64,000 nucleotides of DNA, taken from the NCBI RefSeq assembly GCF_902770715.1, contig NZ_CACXTS010000002.1:42302-106301 (forward strand), written 5' to 3'. Of this stretch, positions 33,459 through 42,126 are shown piece after piece. Made by a program: the position numbers and the translations under genes. Positions within the stretch are counted from its first letter, which is position 1; each line of letters opens with the position of its first letter. The stretch is from an uncultured Methanobrevibacter sp. (GTDB taxonomy: Archaea; Methanobacteriota; Methanobacteria; Methanobacteriales; Methanobacteriaceae). The notes beneath the pieces were generated by a model that worked only from the letters and a program-made list of their open reading frames with translations, was not told the DNA's origin and ran no database searches.

Positions 33459-35909
33459 TCATAGCTCATCCAGATATTTTCCAGTCAAGCTATCATCAGA
33501 GCTGATAATGTCCTCCAAACTACCGCAGGCCAATACTTCACCAGCAACGTTGCCATCAATTCCAATATCAATGATATAGTCAGCATTTGCAATCAAATCA
33601 AGGTCATGCTCAATTACAATAACAGTAGCTCCATTTTCGATTAAATGATTGAATACATCAATCAGCACCTTCACATCCAACGGGTGAAGGCCTATTGTCG
33701 GCTCATCAAAAATGAATATGGAATTCTTCTGGCTTTTTCCTATTTCAGAAGCTAGCTTTAACCTTTGCGCTTCACCACCTGACAGGCTTGGAGTGGCTTC
33801 TCCCAAAGTCAGATATCCAAGACCCAAATCAGATAACTTCTGCAATTTGCTTGTAGCCTTTTCAAGACCGAAGAGATCTTCCAATGCCTCATCAACAGTC
33901 AGGCTCATGATATCTGCAAGAGACAATCCGTTATACTTGATGTCATCGACTTTCTTGTCATATCTCAGCCCGTCACAGTCAGGACATGTCATTTCGACAT
34001 CCGGCAGAAACTGCACGTCCATCGATACGCTGCCTGTTCCATTACAGGTCGGACACCTTAATTTTCCTGTGTTATATGAAAAGTCAGCCATCTTATATTC
34101 ATCACTCAGTTTGGCGAATTCTCTTCTTAAGTCATCCAATACCTTTGAGTATGTTGCAACTGTGCTTCTTACGTTCTTGCCTATTGGAACGCTGTCAATC
34201 AATTCTATCTTTTTAATGCCATCACAGACAATGTCTCTAATATCATCAGATAATTCTTCATCATTAATCTGTGCTTTAACTGCGGGATATAGTGCCTCCA
34301 AAAGAAGAGTAGTCTTTCCGCTGCCTGACACGCCGCTTACAACAGTCAGTTTCCCTTTCGGTATTTTGATATCCATTTCCTTTACGTTATGAATTTGAGC
34401 AGTTCTGATTTCAATGGCACCATTTTCAAATATATCGCCTGATTTGTCCCTAATAACAACATTTTCAGATTTTGTCAGGAATGGTGCAATTTGCGAATCT
34501 GAACTATTTTTAATCTCGTCGAGAGTTCCCTGGGCGATGATGTTTCCTCCATCGGCCCCGGCAGATGGACCCAATTCAATCATGTAATCGGCAATGCTTA
34601 GGATTCTTGTGTCATGGTCAACCAGAATTATCGAATTTCCATCCTCAACCAAGCGTCTGATAACATTGATCAAACCGTCGACATTGTTCGGATGAAGGCC
34701 TATGGACGGCTCGTCCAAGACGTATAATACCCCTGTTGTGCGGCTTCTCAATGTCCTTGCAATCTGAACCCTCTGAAGCTCTCCGGTTGAAAGGGTGTTT
34801 GAAGGTCTGTCAAGTGAAATATAGCTTAATCCCAAATCCAGAAGTATTTTTGCATTATCCATGAACTCCTCGATTATCTCTTCGGCCATCTCACGAACAT
34901 CATCAGGCAACTCGCCAACAACCCTCTGAACCCATAAGACCAGATCTTTAAGATTCATCCTGCAGGCTTCGGCCAGATTGATTCCGCCCAAAAGAGTTTC
35001 TCTAGCTTTTGAATTCAACCTTGTGCCTTCACAGTCGCTGCAGACTTTGGTTGTCAAAAATTTGTTAATCTTTGTCAGGCCCTTTTCTGTTTTGGCATTT
35101 TTCAAGGCTTCTTCAATAGCTCGGTGGGCATTCCTATACTCTGCGTTCAGTTCAAACAGTTTGCCGTTCTTTGATGGAATGTTGATGTATTTTTTAACAG
35201 CTGGGCCATTATAGACAATGTCCTTTTCCTCATCACTCAAATCCCTGAAAGGAACGTCCAATCTGACGCCAAGCTCTCCTGCAACATGATACATCCAGGA
35301 GATGCCGAACTGGTTCCATGCATCAACTGCACCTTCTTCAAGCGTTTTGGACTCATCCGAAACCAATTTGGCTGAATCGACATCACGAATAAATCCTGTT
35401 CCGCTGCATGTCGGACATGCTCCATCTGAGTTGAATGCATATTCTTCAGCTCCCAATCCATAAAATTCCGCACCGCATTCAGGGCATTTTATTGGAATTT
35501 CCCGGGCAACATTCAACGTTGGCTCCTGCATGTGCCCATTAGGGCAGAAATAGTTTCCGCATCTTGAATACAATAACCTTAAGGAGTTCAAAAGTTCTGT
35601 CGAGGTTCCGAAAGTTGACCTGATGTTCGGAACGTTCGGCCTTTGATGCAGGGCCAGAGCGGCGGGAACATACTGAATCAAATCGACCTGCGCCTTTTTT
35701 GACTGTGAAATCCTGCGCCTTGTATAAGTGGAAAGTGCATCCAGATATCTTCTGGAACCTTCTGAATAAAGCACACCAAGAGCAAGTGATGATTTGCCGC
35801 TTCCGGAAACTCCTGAAATAGCTACAATCTTTCCGAGAGGAATGTCAACATCAATATTTTTCAGGTTGTGAACCCTTGCTCCCCTAATGATTATCATATC
35901 CCGATACAT
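33459..35909 (-). CDS. uvrA: UvrA-like ABC ATPase, short stand-alone form
   Basis: An 816-residue UvrA-family protein, shorter than the ~940-residue excinuclease subunit. First ABC half: 'IRGARVHNLKNIDVDIPLGK', Walker A 'GVSGSGKSSL', zinc-finger CxxC sets ('CPECGAEF', 'CPTCSGTG', 'CSDCEGTR'), signature 'LSTGELQRV', Walker B 'VLDEPSIGLHP'. Second half: 'GVSGSGKTTL', 'CPTCNGTG', 'CPDCDGLR', 'LSGGEAQRLKLASEIG', 'IFDEPTIGLHP'. Length and the shortened first half suggest a UvrA2-type class lacking the UvrB-binding domain, and no uvrB/uvrC is in the window. Such proteins are linked to drug or DNA-adduct resistance. Start may be residue 1 or Met5 (35897). Confidence 0.88.
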   Translation of the reverse strand: MYRDMIIIRGARVHNLKNIDVDIPLGKIVAISGVSGSGKSSLALGVLYSEGSRRYLDALSTYTRRRISQSKKAQVDLIQYVPAALALHQRPNVPNIRSTFGTSTELLNSLRLLYSRCGNYFCPNGHMQEPTLNVAREIPIKCPECGAEFYGLGAEEYAFNSDGACPTCSGTGFIRDVDSAKLVSDESKTLEEGAVDAWNQFGISWMYHVAGELGVRLDVPFRDLSDEEKDIVYNGPAVKKYINIPSKNGKLFELNAEYRNAHRAIEEALKNAKTEKGLTKINKFLTTKVCSDCEGTRLNSKARETLLGGINLAEACRMNLKDLVLWVQRVVGELPDDVREMAEEIIEEFMDNAKILLDLGLSYISLDRPSNTLSTGELQRVQIARTLRSRTTGVLYVLDEPSIGLHPNNVDGLINVIRRLVEDGNSIILVDHDTRILSIADYMIELGPSAGADGGNIIAQGTLDEIKNSSDSQIAPFLTKSENVVIRDKSGDIFENGAIEIRTAQIHNVKEMDIKIPKGKLTVVSGVSGSGKTTLLLEALYPAVKAQINDEELSDDIRDIVCDGIKKIELIDSVPIGKNVRSTVATYSKVLDDLRREFAKLSDEYKMADFSYNTGKLRCPTCNGTGSVSMDVQFLPDVEMTCPDCDGLRYDKKVDDIKYNGLSLADIMSLTVDEALEDLFGLEKATSKLQKLSDLGLGYLTLGEATPSLSGGEAQRLKLASEIGKSQKNSIFIFDEPTIGLHPLDVKVLIDVFNHLIENGATVIVIEHDLDLIANADYIIDIGIDGNVAGEVLACGSLEDIISSDDSLTGKYLDEL

Positions 35910-35987
35910 GATTAAATATTGGAAAGCAAATTTAATATATTTTAATGAAATTTACAGTATAAACAATCTTCAGATTACTTAAAATAA

Positions 35988-36000
35988 CTTAAATATTTTA
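35988..36000 (+). promoter_or_regulatory. TATA box of the NSS transporter gene
   Basis: CTTAAATATTTTA is centred about 26 bases upstream of the ATG at 36020, placing the transcription start at the start codon (leaderless mRNA). Confidence 0.45.
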
Positions 36001-36019
36001 ACATTAAAAATAGTATATT

Positions 36020-37474
36020 ATGAGCGAATATGCACAATGGGATTCAAAATGGGCATTTATTTTTGCAATGATCGGAGTTGCAATAGGCCTTGGAAACATT
36101 TGGAGATTCAGCTATGTCGTATACTCCAACGGCGGAGGAGCATTTTTCATTCCTTATTTTGTTGCAATAGCGATTATGGGAATACCATTTCTTATTTTAG
36201 AGTACGGCATTGGTTTTTCATTTAAGCGGTCGTTTTCAGAGATTCTAAAAAAGATCAACCCGAAATTTGAATTCATAGCATGGATACTGATTTTTTCAAT
36301 TTCAATTGTCCTGATGTATTATATGGTGATAATAAGCTGGGATCTGTTCTATATAGGAAGCAGCCTGTCATTCGGCTGGGGTAGCGATACTGCGCTTTAT
36401 TTTGTCAAGAATGTTGGCGGAACAGCAAACATTGCAGACTTCGCAAACTTCTTCATACCTATTGGAATATGCGTCATCATAAGCTGGGCAATCTTATGGT
36501 TCATCTCCCACAAATCCATCGACAAGGGAATCGGGCTGGCATCAAAAATCTTGATTCCGCTGGTATTCATAATCATGGCAATCATTGTCATATTCTCATT
36601 GACCTTGCCTGGAGCAGGCATAGGAATAGATGCACTGATTAATCCGAATTGGGCTGGCCTTTTGGACATCAATATCTGGCTGACAGCATTTTCACAAATC
36701 ATATTCTCCCTTGGAATGGGTGAAGCGCTTGCAATCACATATGCAAGCTATCTGGCCGACAATTCAAAATTGACCGACAATGTATTTTTCATTATCGCAT
36801 CAAATTCAAGCTTTGAAATATTCACAGCATTTGGAGTATTTTCAATATTGGGATACATGACCGCAACATCCGGAACTCCATTAGTGCAGCTTGTAAGCGA
36901 AGGAACCGGACTGATATTCGTAGTATTTCCAAAAATCTTCAGTCTGATGGGGCCTGTTGGACACATTCTGGCACCGTTGTTCTTCATAGCAGTATTTTTC
37001 GCAGGAATGACATCTTCATTCGCATTCTTTGAAGTGGCAATAGGGTCAATTTCAGCCAAGTTCGACATGAGCCGTAAAAAAGTGGTTACAATACTGACTG
37101 TCGTGGGATGTGCTGGATCATTGCTTTTCACTTCCGGAATGAGCAGCTATCTTGTAGGCGTTGTTGACTCCTTCATCAATCAGTTTGCAATCCTCCTGCT
37201 TGTTGCAATCCAATGCATAATCTTCGGATGGTATTATGGTGCTGAAAAGTTAATACCAATACTAAACGAGAAATCAATCATAAAGGTTGGACCAATATGG
37301 GTAACTATCATAAAATACATACTTCCAATCCTAATCATGATAATGTGGATAATCGGAATAGTCAATCTGTTCATGAGTTCCAGTTCATTTGAGATAATGG
37401 TTGATGTACTTATTATGGCCGTGGTTGTAGTCCTGTCAATTATTTTCTATAGAACAAAAACAGCAAGCAATTAA
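36020..37474 (+). CDS. Sodium-dependent transporter, NSS (SNF) family
   Basis: A 484-residue polytopic membrane protein with about 11-12 helices. The TM1 signature 'VAIGLGNIWRFSYVVYSNGG' (about 19-38) has the unwound Gly-Asn segment that binds Na+ and substrate in LeuT-fold NSS proteins. 'FSLGMGEALAITYASYLADN' and 'TSSFAFFEVAIGSISAKF' fit TM6 and TM8. Prokaryotic NSS members import amino acids with sodium; the substrate cannot be told here. It is a single gene with its own TATA box, predicted leaderless, and shares the 3' region with the purA terminator. Confidence 0.93.
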   Translation: MSEYAQWDSKWAFIFAMIGVAIGLGNIWRFSYVVYSNGGGAFFIPYFVAIAIMGIPFLILEYGIGFSFKRSFSEILKKINPKFEFIAWILIFSISIVLMYYMVIISWDLFYIGSSLSFGWGSDTALYFVKNVGGTANIADFANFFIPIGICVIISWAILWFISHKSIDKGIGLASKILIPLVFIIMAIIVIFSLTLPGAGIGIDALINPNWAGLLDINIWLTAFSQIIFSLGMGEALAITYASYLADNSKLTDNVFFIIASNSSFEIFTAFGVFSILGYMTATSGTPLVQLVSEGTGLIFVVFPKIFSLMGPVGHILAPLFFIAVFFAGMTSSFAFFEVAIGSISAKFDMSRKKVVTILTVVGCAGSLLFTSGMSSYLVGVVDSFINQFAILLLVAIQCIIFGWYYGAEKLIPILNEKSIIKVGPIWVTIIKYILPILIMIMWIIGIVNLFMSSSSFEIMVDVLIMAVVVVLSIIFYRTKTASN

Positions 37475-37479
37475 ATTAG

Positions 37480-37517
37480 AAAAAAAAATAAAAAAAAGAA
37501 AGCTCTTAGCGAGCTTT
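37480..37517 (-). terminator. Terminator of purA
   Basis: Minus-strand AAAGCTC-GCTAA-GAGCTTT (7-bp stem, 37499-37517) followed by CTTTTTTTTATTTTTTTT. The A-run on the plus strand makes it one-directional, for purA. Confidence 0.75.
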
Positions 37518-37522
37518 TAACA

Positions 37523-38542
37523 CTATAACAACTCTTTTCTTAAATCTATAGTGTCTTTTAAATCTGGCCCTGTGGAAATGATAGTTACAGGAACGCCTGT
37601 TTCGGTTTGAATATCTTCGATGAATGCCTTGGTTTCAGCGGACAATTCACTGTAGTCCTGTACGCGTGCGCAGTCAAATAGCTTATCCACACATGTCAAT
37701 GCGATTTGGGTTGCACCGTTGATTCTGCATGATTCCTTAGCAAGTTCCATGTCAAAGTAACCGATTCTTCTGCGTCTTCCAGTTACAACACCATATTCTT
37801 CGAGTCCTTGGCTTTCAGCTTCTTCCTGTGTCATTTCAGTTGGGAATGGACCTTCACCAACACGGGAAATGTAAGATTTGAATACATTAATGACTTCATC
37901 GACTTTAGTTGGGCCGACACCGACATCGGCTGCGAATGTGGATGCTGTAGTGTCTTTACTGGTTACAAACGGATATGAGCCATAGTAAAGTGATAGCGCA
38001 AAGCCTTGAGATCCTTCAATGAATACATCTTCGCCATTATCAATCGCTTCGTTTACTTCAAGTGATACATCGGTGATGTAGTCTTCAAGTTCCGGAATGT
38101 CACGGGCCAATTTGATTGACCTCATTACGCGGTCGGAATTTGCCGGTCCGCATCCTGAACCTGTACTTCCGATTTTTTTGGATAAATGTTCGGAAGCTTT
38201 GTCCCTGTCAATGTGAGTCTCATCAATAATAGCACATCTTGGGTCAATAGACATCCTTTCTTTTACATTATATTTCTTCAAGTCTTCGAATTCTTTATAT
38301 AAAACGTCAGGGTTTACTAAAACTCCCGCTCCAATCATAAGTTTTGCATCAGTATGTACGAAACCTGACGGGGTTAGTCTTAAACCATATTTTTCACCAT
38401 TGAATTCAACGGAATGTCCTGCATTTGGTCCGACTCCCGCACGGGCAATTATATCTGGTTTGTCATTATCACAAAGGTATGTGATGCATTTTCCTTTACC
38501 TTCGTCGCCCCAGGCTCCACCAACTAAAATACTACAAGTCAT
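37523..38542 (-). CDS. purA: Adenylosuccinate synthetase, short archaeal form
   Basis: Converts IMP, aspartate and GTP to adenylosuccinate, the first committed step to AMP. The 339-residue length is the compact archaeal version (bacterial PurA is ~430). Motifs: '[20 protein letters not shown]' (P-loop-like GDEGKGK), '[15 protein letters not shown]', '[15 protein letters not shown]', '[15 protein letters not shown]' and '[16 protein letters not shown]' near the C-terminal third. It has its own AT-rich promoter region and a clear terminator. Confidence 0.96.
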   Translation of the reverse strand: MTCSILVGGAWGDEGKGKCITYLCDNDKPDIIARAGVGPNAGHSVEFNGEKYGLRLTPSGFVHTDAKLMIGAGVLVNPDVLYKEFEDLKKYNVKERMSIDPRCAIIDETHIDRDKASEHLSKKIGSTGSGCGPANSDRVMRSIKLARDIPELEDYITDVSLEVNEAIDNGEDVFIEGSQGFALSLYYGSYPFVTSKDTTASTFAADVGVGPTKVDEVINVFKSYISRVGEGPFPTEMTQEEAESQGLEEYGVVTGRRRRIGYFDMELAKESCRINGATQIALTCVDKLFDCARVQDYSELSAETKAFIEDIQTETGVPVTIISTGPDLKDTIDLRKELL

Positions 38543-38708
38543 TTAATAACTCCTTAAAAATTAATATGAGAAAATTTGTAAAATTTTCATACGACTATTA
38601 TTTTATCATTAATAATTAAAAAACTTTTCCTAAATATACAATGATGGAAAAAACTAAAAATTAAAATAAGAATTTTGATTGAATGTTCAAAAAAAAACAC
38701 CAATCAAA

Positions 38709-39302
38709 TTATTTTTTGGAAAACAGCAACGGATGGTTTTCACACATAGGGTCTTTAATCAGGTTTCTTTTTTGATGATACTTCAAAAAGTAAAGCATCC
38801 ATTGATTTGAAAGTTCACGAAGTGACGCATCGTCCAGTCTCTCGAATGGGGAGAAAAAGTCCATCTGATTTCCTCCGACCACTATTCCCATCTCATCAGT
38901 TTCAATAAGCATGAAAAAGTCGCTGCGGATATTGTGGATATCAAAATCCTCAACAACGGAAAATGTTTTTTCGGATTTGAAATTATAGAAGAATGTATTC
39001 AGATATTCGAAATCGATGAATTTGACTTCCTTGATATTGAATTGGAACTCTTCACTTAAAAAGTGAACCTTATAGTTATATCTGGACAAAAAGTCCACAT
39101 CCCATATGTTACTGTAAAAAACAGTCAAAAAAGAATCTTGAGCAAAACGGACAACCAATGAAAAACTTTCATCGGATTTTGGAGTGCCTAGTTCCACATC
39201 TCTAAACTGCAAATAAATTGAATCTTGAGATATTTCAAGAGAAGTCCATTTACCTGAATTAATCAATACTTCACGAATTAATTTTAAAGATCTTGTATTC
39301 AT
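38709..39302 (-). CDS. Hypothetical protein, 197 aa
   Basis: Family not recognised. Soluble, rich in F, Y and acidic residues; 'SLVVRFAQDSFLTVFYSNIW' and 'SFFMLIETDEMGIVVGG'-like strands suggest a beta-rich fold (the latter read as 'FFMLIETDEMGIVVGG'). The last helix includes 'ELSNQWMLYFLKYHQKRNLI'. Its ATG overlaps the stop of the preceding gene (ATGA at 39299-39302), so it is translated together with 39299-39919. It is the last of three unknowns downstream of dapL. Confidence 0.65.
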   Translation of the reverse strand: MNTRSLKLIREVLINSGKWTSLEISQDSIYLQFRDVELGTPKSDESFSLVVRFAQDSFLTVFYSNIWDVDFLSRYNYKVHFLSEEFQFNIKEVKFIDFEYLNTFFYNFKSEKTFSVVEDFDIHNIRSDFFMLIETDEMGIVVGGNQMDFFSPFERLDDASLRELSNQWMLYFLKYHQKRNLIKDPMCENHPLLFSKK

Positions 39303-39919
39303 TTTAACACCTGATTTTCAACAAAAACCTCATAAGCTCCTTCAATTTCATATTCTTTTTCATCATCATAGGATTTATCCCATCTAAAAGGATTAATTTC
39401 AATTTGGTTGTTAATTGTCCCATCCCAATTAATGTTAAAGTTTTCTTCTTTCAAATATTCTTCAATGATTTTTCCAATTTCCAATGCCTTTCTTTCATCG
39501 TTTTCAAAATCGCCAAATGTGATTTTCAATTTTGCCTCTTCAATTGCCTCCTCAACATCTTCAAAGGTGTAAAAGCAGAATCCTTCAGACTTGAACTTGT
39601 TATTGTTTAAGTGAACAAAGAGTTCAAATGCATCGACGACACCCTCCTCTATGTCATATCCACAATTGTGAACTGCAACAATCTTTTCACAGGCCAATCT
39701 GCTAAATGCATTCTCCAATCTAGAGAAATTTTCACTTGTGAAATCATTTAATGAAATTTCGCATCCGGAAAGGTCTATTTCCTCTTCAATGAATTGGTCT
39801 TCCAAAATTTCTATAATCTCGTCGACTGAAAAAAATCCAGATTTAGTCAGCAAATCTTTCATATATTCCAATTCATCGACTAAATCCTGATCCATAATAT
39901 CCCTAATCATCTTCTTCAT
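39299..39919 (-). CDS. Hypothetical protein, 206 aa
   Basis: Family not recognised. Acidic, predicted mainly helical in the first third ('LVDELEYMKDLLTKSGFFSV', 'EIIEILEDQFIEEE') and mixed later, with 'AVHNCGYDIEEGVVDAFELF'. The C-terminal 'GAYEVFVENQVLK' looks like a final strand. Its start overlaps the end of the DUF6882-like gene by 17 bases and its stop overlaps the next start by ATGA, so the three genes are translationally linked and probably function together. Confidence 0.65.
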   Translation of the reverse strand: MKKMIRDIMDQDLVDELEYMKDLLTKSGFFSVDEIIEILEDQFIEEEIDLSGCEISLNDFTSENFSRLENAFSRLACEKIVAVHNCGYDIEEGVVDAFELFVHLNNNKFKSEGFCFYTFEDVEEAIEEAKLKITFGDFENDERKALEIGKIIEEYLKEENFNINWDGTINNQIEINPFRWDKSYDDEKEYEIEGAYEVFVENQVLK

Positions 39920-40592
39920 ACATTAAAAGACGGGTGACATTACCCCTTTCAGTAAAACCACAAATTATACGGCTTTCGCCTATTTTTGCTACATAAAAAT
40001 CATCATGTGCTTTAAAACCATATCCTTTGAGCTTTGTATATGCTTCAAATGCAATTTTAGCGTGAATTCTGTAATTCTTTTGGAAATTGTAGAAAATGTC
40101 TCTGAATTTCTTAACGGAATTGATTTCCTCAATTTCATCAGATTCAACAGCTACAAAAATGTCAAGGCCATCTTCAGAGACCACATAATATGCATCATAT
40201 TTTAAAATAGCTGTTGATGCCATTGCCAAGGTATGGCATGCATCGAAATCTGTCTGAAGAACAGGTGATGCAAACTCGACAATTCCGAATTCGTCTCCAA
40301 TAGCCTTAATTTGGCTAGCTGCCCTAATCAAGTTTTCACCGAATATATCTTCACTGTCCCAAGCCCATGACCATTGGTTCAAATCATTTGAGAAAAATCC
40401 TAAAATCTGAACGGGCATCTTAATATCCCCAAAGGTGATTGTGCCTTTTTCGATATCCAAATCGCCCACATCATCTCCGATTAATTGTGATAAATTATCC
40501 TGCTTATCCAGTGCCAATGCACCATATTTTGATAAAATTACTTTAAATGAATCATCATGTTCAATAGTTATTGGTTTTTCTACTTCTTTCAA
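39903..40592 (-). CDS. DUF6882-like hypothetical protein
   Basis: About 229 residues. The block 'GFFSNDLNQWSWAWDSEDIF' followed by 'AASQIKAIGDEFGI' fits the DUF6882 pattern (S-x-WxWAW) known from uncharacterised bacterial proteins, some in immunity or polymorphic-toxin neighbourhoods; no function is established. Start: the sequence TTTAGGTGTTGAAATTG directly after the dapL stop reads best as RBS AGGTG, six-base spacer, TTG start at 40592; a GTG at 40601 overlapping the RBS is the alternative. Directly downstream of dapL and overlapping the following gene. Confidence 0.65.
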   Translation of the reverse strand: MKEVEKPITIEHDDSFKVILSKYGALALDKQDNLSQLIGDDVGDLDIEKGTITFGDIKMPVQILGFFSNDLNQWSWAWDSEDIFGENLIRAASQIKAIGDEFGIVEFASPVLQTDFDACHTLAMASTAILKYDAYYVVSEDGLDIFVAVESDEIEEINSVKKFRDIFYNFQKNYRIHAKIAFEAYTKLKGYGFKAHDDFYVAKIGESRIICGFTERGNVTRLLMYEEDD

Positions 40593-40601
40593 TTTCAACA
40601 C

Positions 40602-41834
40602 CTAAATATCTAATTTAGAAATTCTGTCCATTGCTTCTTTGGTATTTTCTAATGTATTGAATGCAGTGAGTCTTAAATAACCTTCACCGCTTGGACCGAA
40701 TCCTGAACCTGGAGTTCCGATAACATTTGCTTCATTTAATAATAAATCAAAGAAAGCCCATGAATCCATGTTATTAGGAGCTTTAACCCAGATATAAGGA
40801 GAGCTTACTCCACCGTAAACTTCCAAGCCTAAATCGGTTAAGCTTTCGCGGATTACTTTTGCATTTGCCATGTAATAGTCAACGATTTCTTTAATCTGTT
40901 TTTTACCTTCTTCTGAGTAAGTTGCTTCAGCAGCCCTTTGTACCGGATAGGATACTCCATTGAATTTTGTGGTTTGCCTTCTGTTCCATAATGGATTGAT
41001 TTCCACTTCATTTCCTTCGCTGTCATAACCGATTAATTCCTTAGGAACGACAGTGTATGCGCAACGGGTTCCTGTAAATCCAGCAGTTTTTGAAAAGCTT
41101 TTGAATTCAATGGCTACTTCTTTTGCACCTTCAATTTCATAGATACTGTGAGGAACATTATCTTCATTGATAAAAGCTTCATAAGCTGCATCGAATAAGA
41201 TTATGGCTTTGTTTTCTTTTGCATAGTCAATGAATACTTTCAATTGGTCTTTATTTAAGGTGGTACCGGTCGGGTTATTTGGGTAGCATAAGTAAATAAT
41301 GTCAACATCTTCCTCAGGCAATGCTGGCACAAATCCGTTTTCCGCATTGCATTTGAGGTAAGTCAAACCATCATACATTCCGTCTTCCATCTCGCCGGTT
41401 CTTCCAGCCATCACATTTGTATCAACATAAACTGTGTAAACGGGATCGGTTACTGCAATTTTGTTATCGATGCCGAATATTTCCTGAATGTTTCCGGTAT
41501 CACATTTTGCTCCGTCGCTTATGAACACTTCGGAAGTTTCAAGAGAAATTCCATATTTTTCATAATCGTTTTTAATTATGGCTTCAGCTAAAAAATCATA
41601 ACCTTGTTCCGGACCATAACCCATGAAGGTTTCTGCATTACCCATTTCATCAACTGCATCTTTAAATGCTTCAATAACCGCAGGCACTAAAGGTTTGGTA
41701 ACATCTCCAATCCCCATTTTGATTACGTCAGCTTCAGGGTTATTCTTTACAAATTCAGATTCTCTTCTAGCTACTTCGACAAAAAGGTAACTGCTTTTTA
41801 ATTTAAGATAGTTTTCATTAATTTTAACAACCAT
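40602..41834 (-). CDS. dapL: LL-diaminopimelate aminotransferase
   Basis: PLP enzyme (410 aa) that converts tetrahydrodipicolinate to LL-diaminopimelate in one step for lysine synthesis, the route used by Methanobacteriales. Visible: '[20 protein letters not shown]', '[20 protein letters not shown]', '[13 protein letters not shown]', '[11 protein letters not shown]' (PLP-binding Asp-Tyr), and the lysine segment '[20 protein letters not shown]'. Length and motifs are normal. RBS GAGG precedes the ATG. Three unknown genes follow without a gap, so they may be co-transcribed. Confidence 0.95.
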   Translation of the reverse strand: MVVKINENYLKLKSSYLFVEVARRESEFVKNNPEADVIKMGIGDVTKPLVPAVIEAFKDAVDEMGNAETFMGYGPEQGYDFLAEAIIKNDYEKYGISLETSEVFISDGAKCDTGNIQEIFGIDNKIAVTDPVYTVYVDTNVMAGRTGEMEDGMYDGLTYLKCNAENGFVPALPEEDVDIIYLCYPNNPTGTTLNKDQLKVFIDYAKENKAIILFDAAYEAFINEDNVPHSIYEIEGAKEVAIEFKSFSKTAGFTGTRCAYTVVPKELIGYDSEGNEVEINPLWNRRQTTKFNGVSYPVQRAAEATYSEEGKKQIKEIVDYYMANAKVIRESLTDLGLEVYGGVSSPYIWVKAPNNMDSWAFFDLLLNEANVIGTPGSGFGPSGEGYLRLTAFNTLENTKEAMDRISKLDI

Positions 41835-41845
41835 GATTAATCCTC

Positions 41846-41860
41846 ATATAACAATTATTA
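41846..41860 (-). promoter_or_regulatory. AATTGTTATAT-like motif in front of dapL
   Basis: Minus-strand TAATAATTGTTATAT lies directly before the RBS GAGG of dapL. It resembles the palindromic word at 24341/28870/30586 but is not a palindrome, and sits between promoter and start codon. It may be coincidental in AT-rich DNA. Confidence 0.2.
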
Positions 41861-42126
41861 ATCTAATTTATATTTTATTTTAAGAATTATATAAAAGCAA
41901 TGTTTTTAGAAATTTTAGCTAAAAATTGTAAAAAAATACAAAAAACATTAGCAAGTATTTAAGAAAAAAATCACCTGATTAAAATTATCATAATGATTAT
42001 TTAAATTTGTAAAATTGCCTTTGAAATTAAACATGATTACTGCCAGGTAAACTAATTTTATGAAAATATTTAAATTAATGAATAATACATATATAATATT
42101 ATTATAAAATTTTAAGGGTTGGGATA

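Noticed and set aside
41835..42126. RNA gene or small ORF in the 292-base gap between dapL and the membrane-anchored protein
   Set aside because: Only AT-rich promoter-like sequence (for example a TATA run near 42091-42108) and weak palindromes; no tRNA-like or coding pattern.
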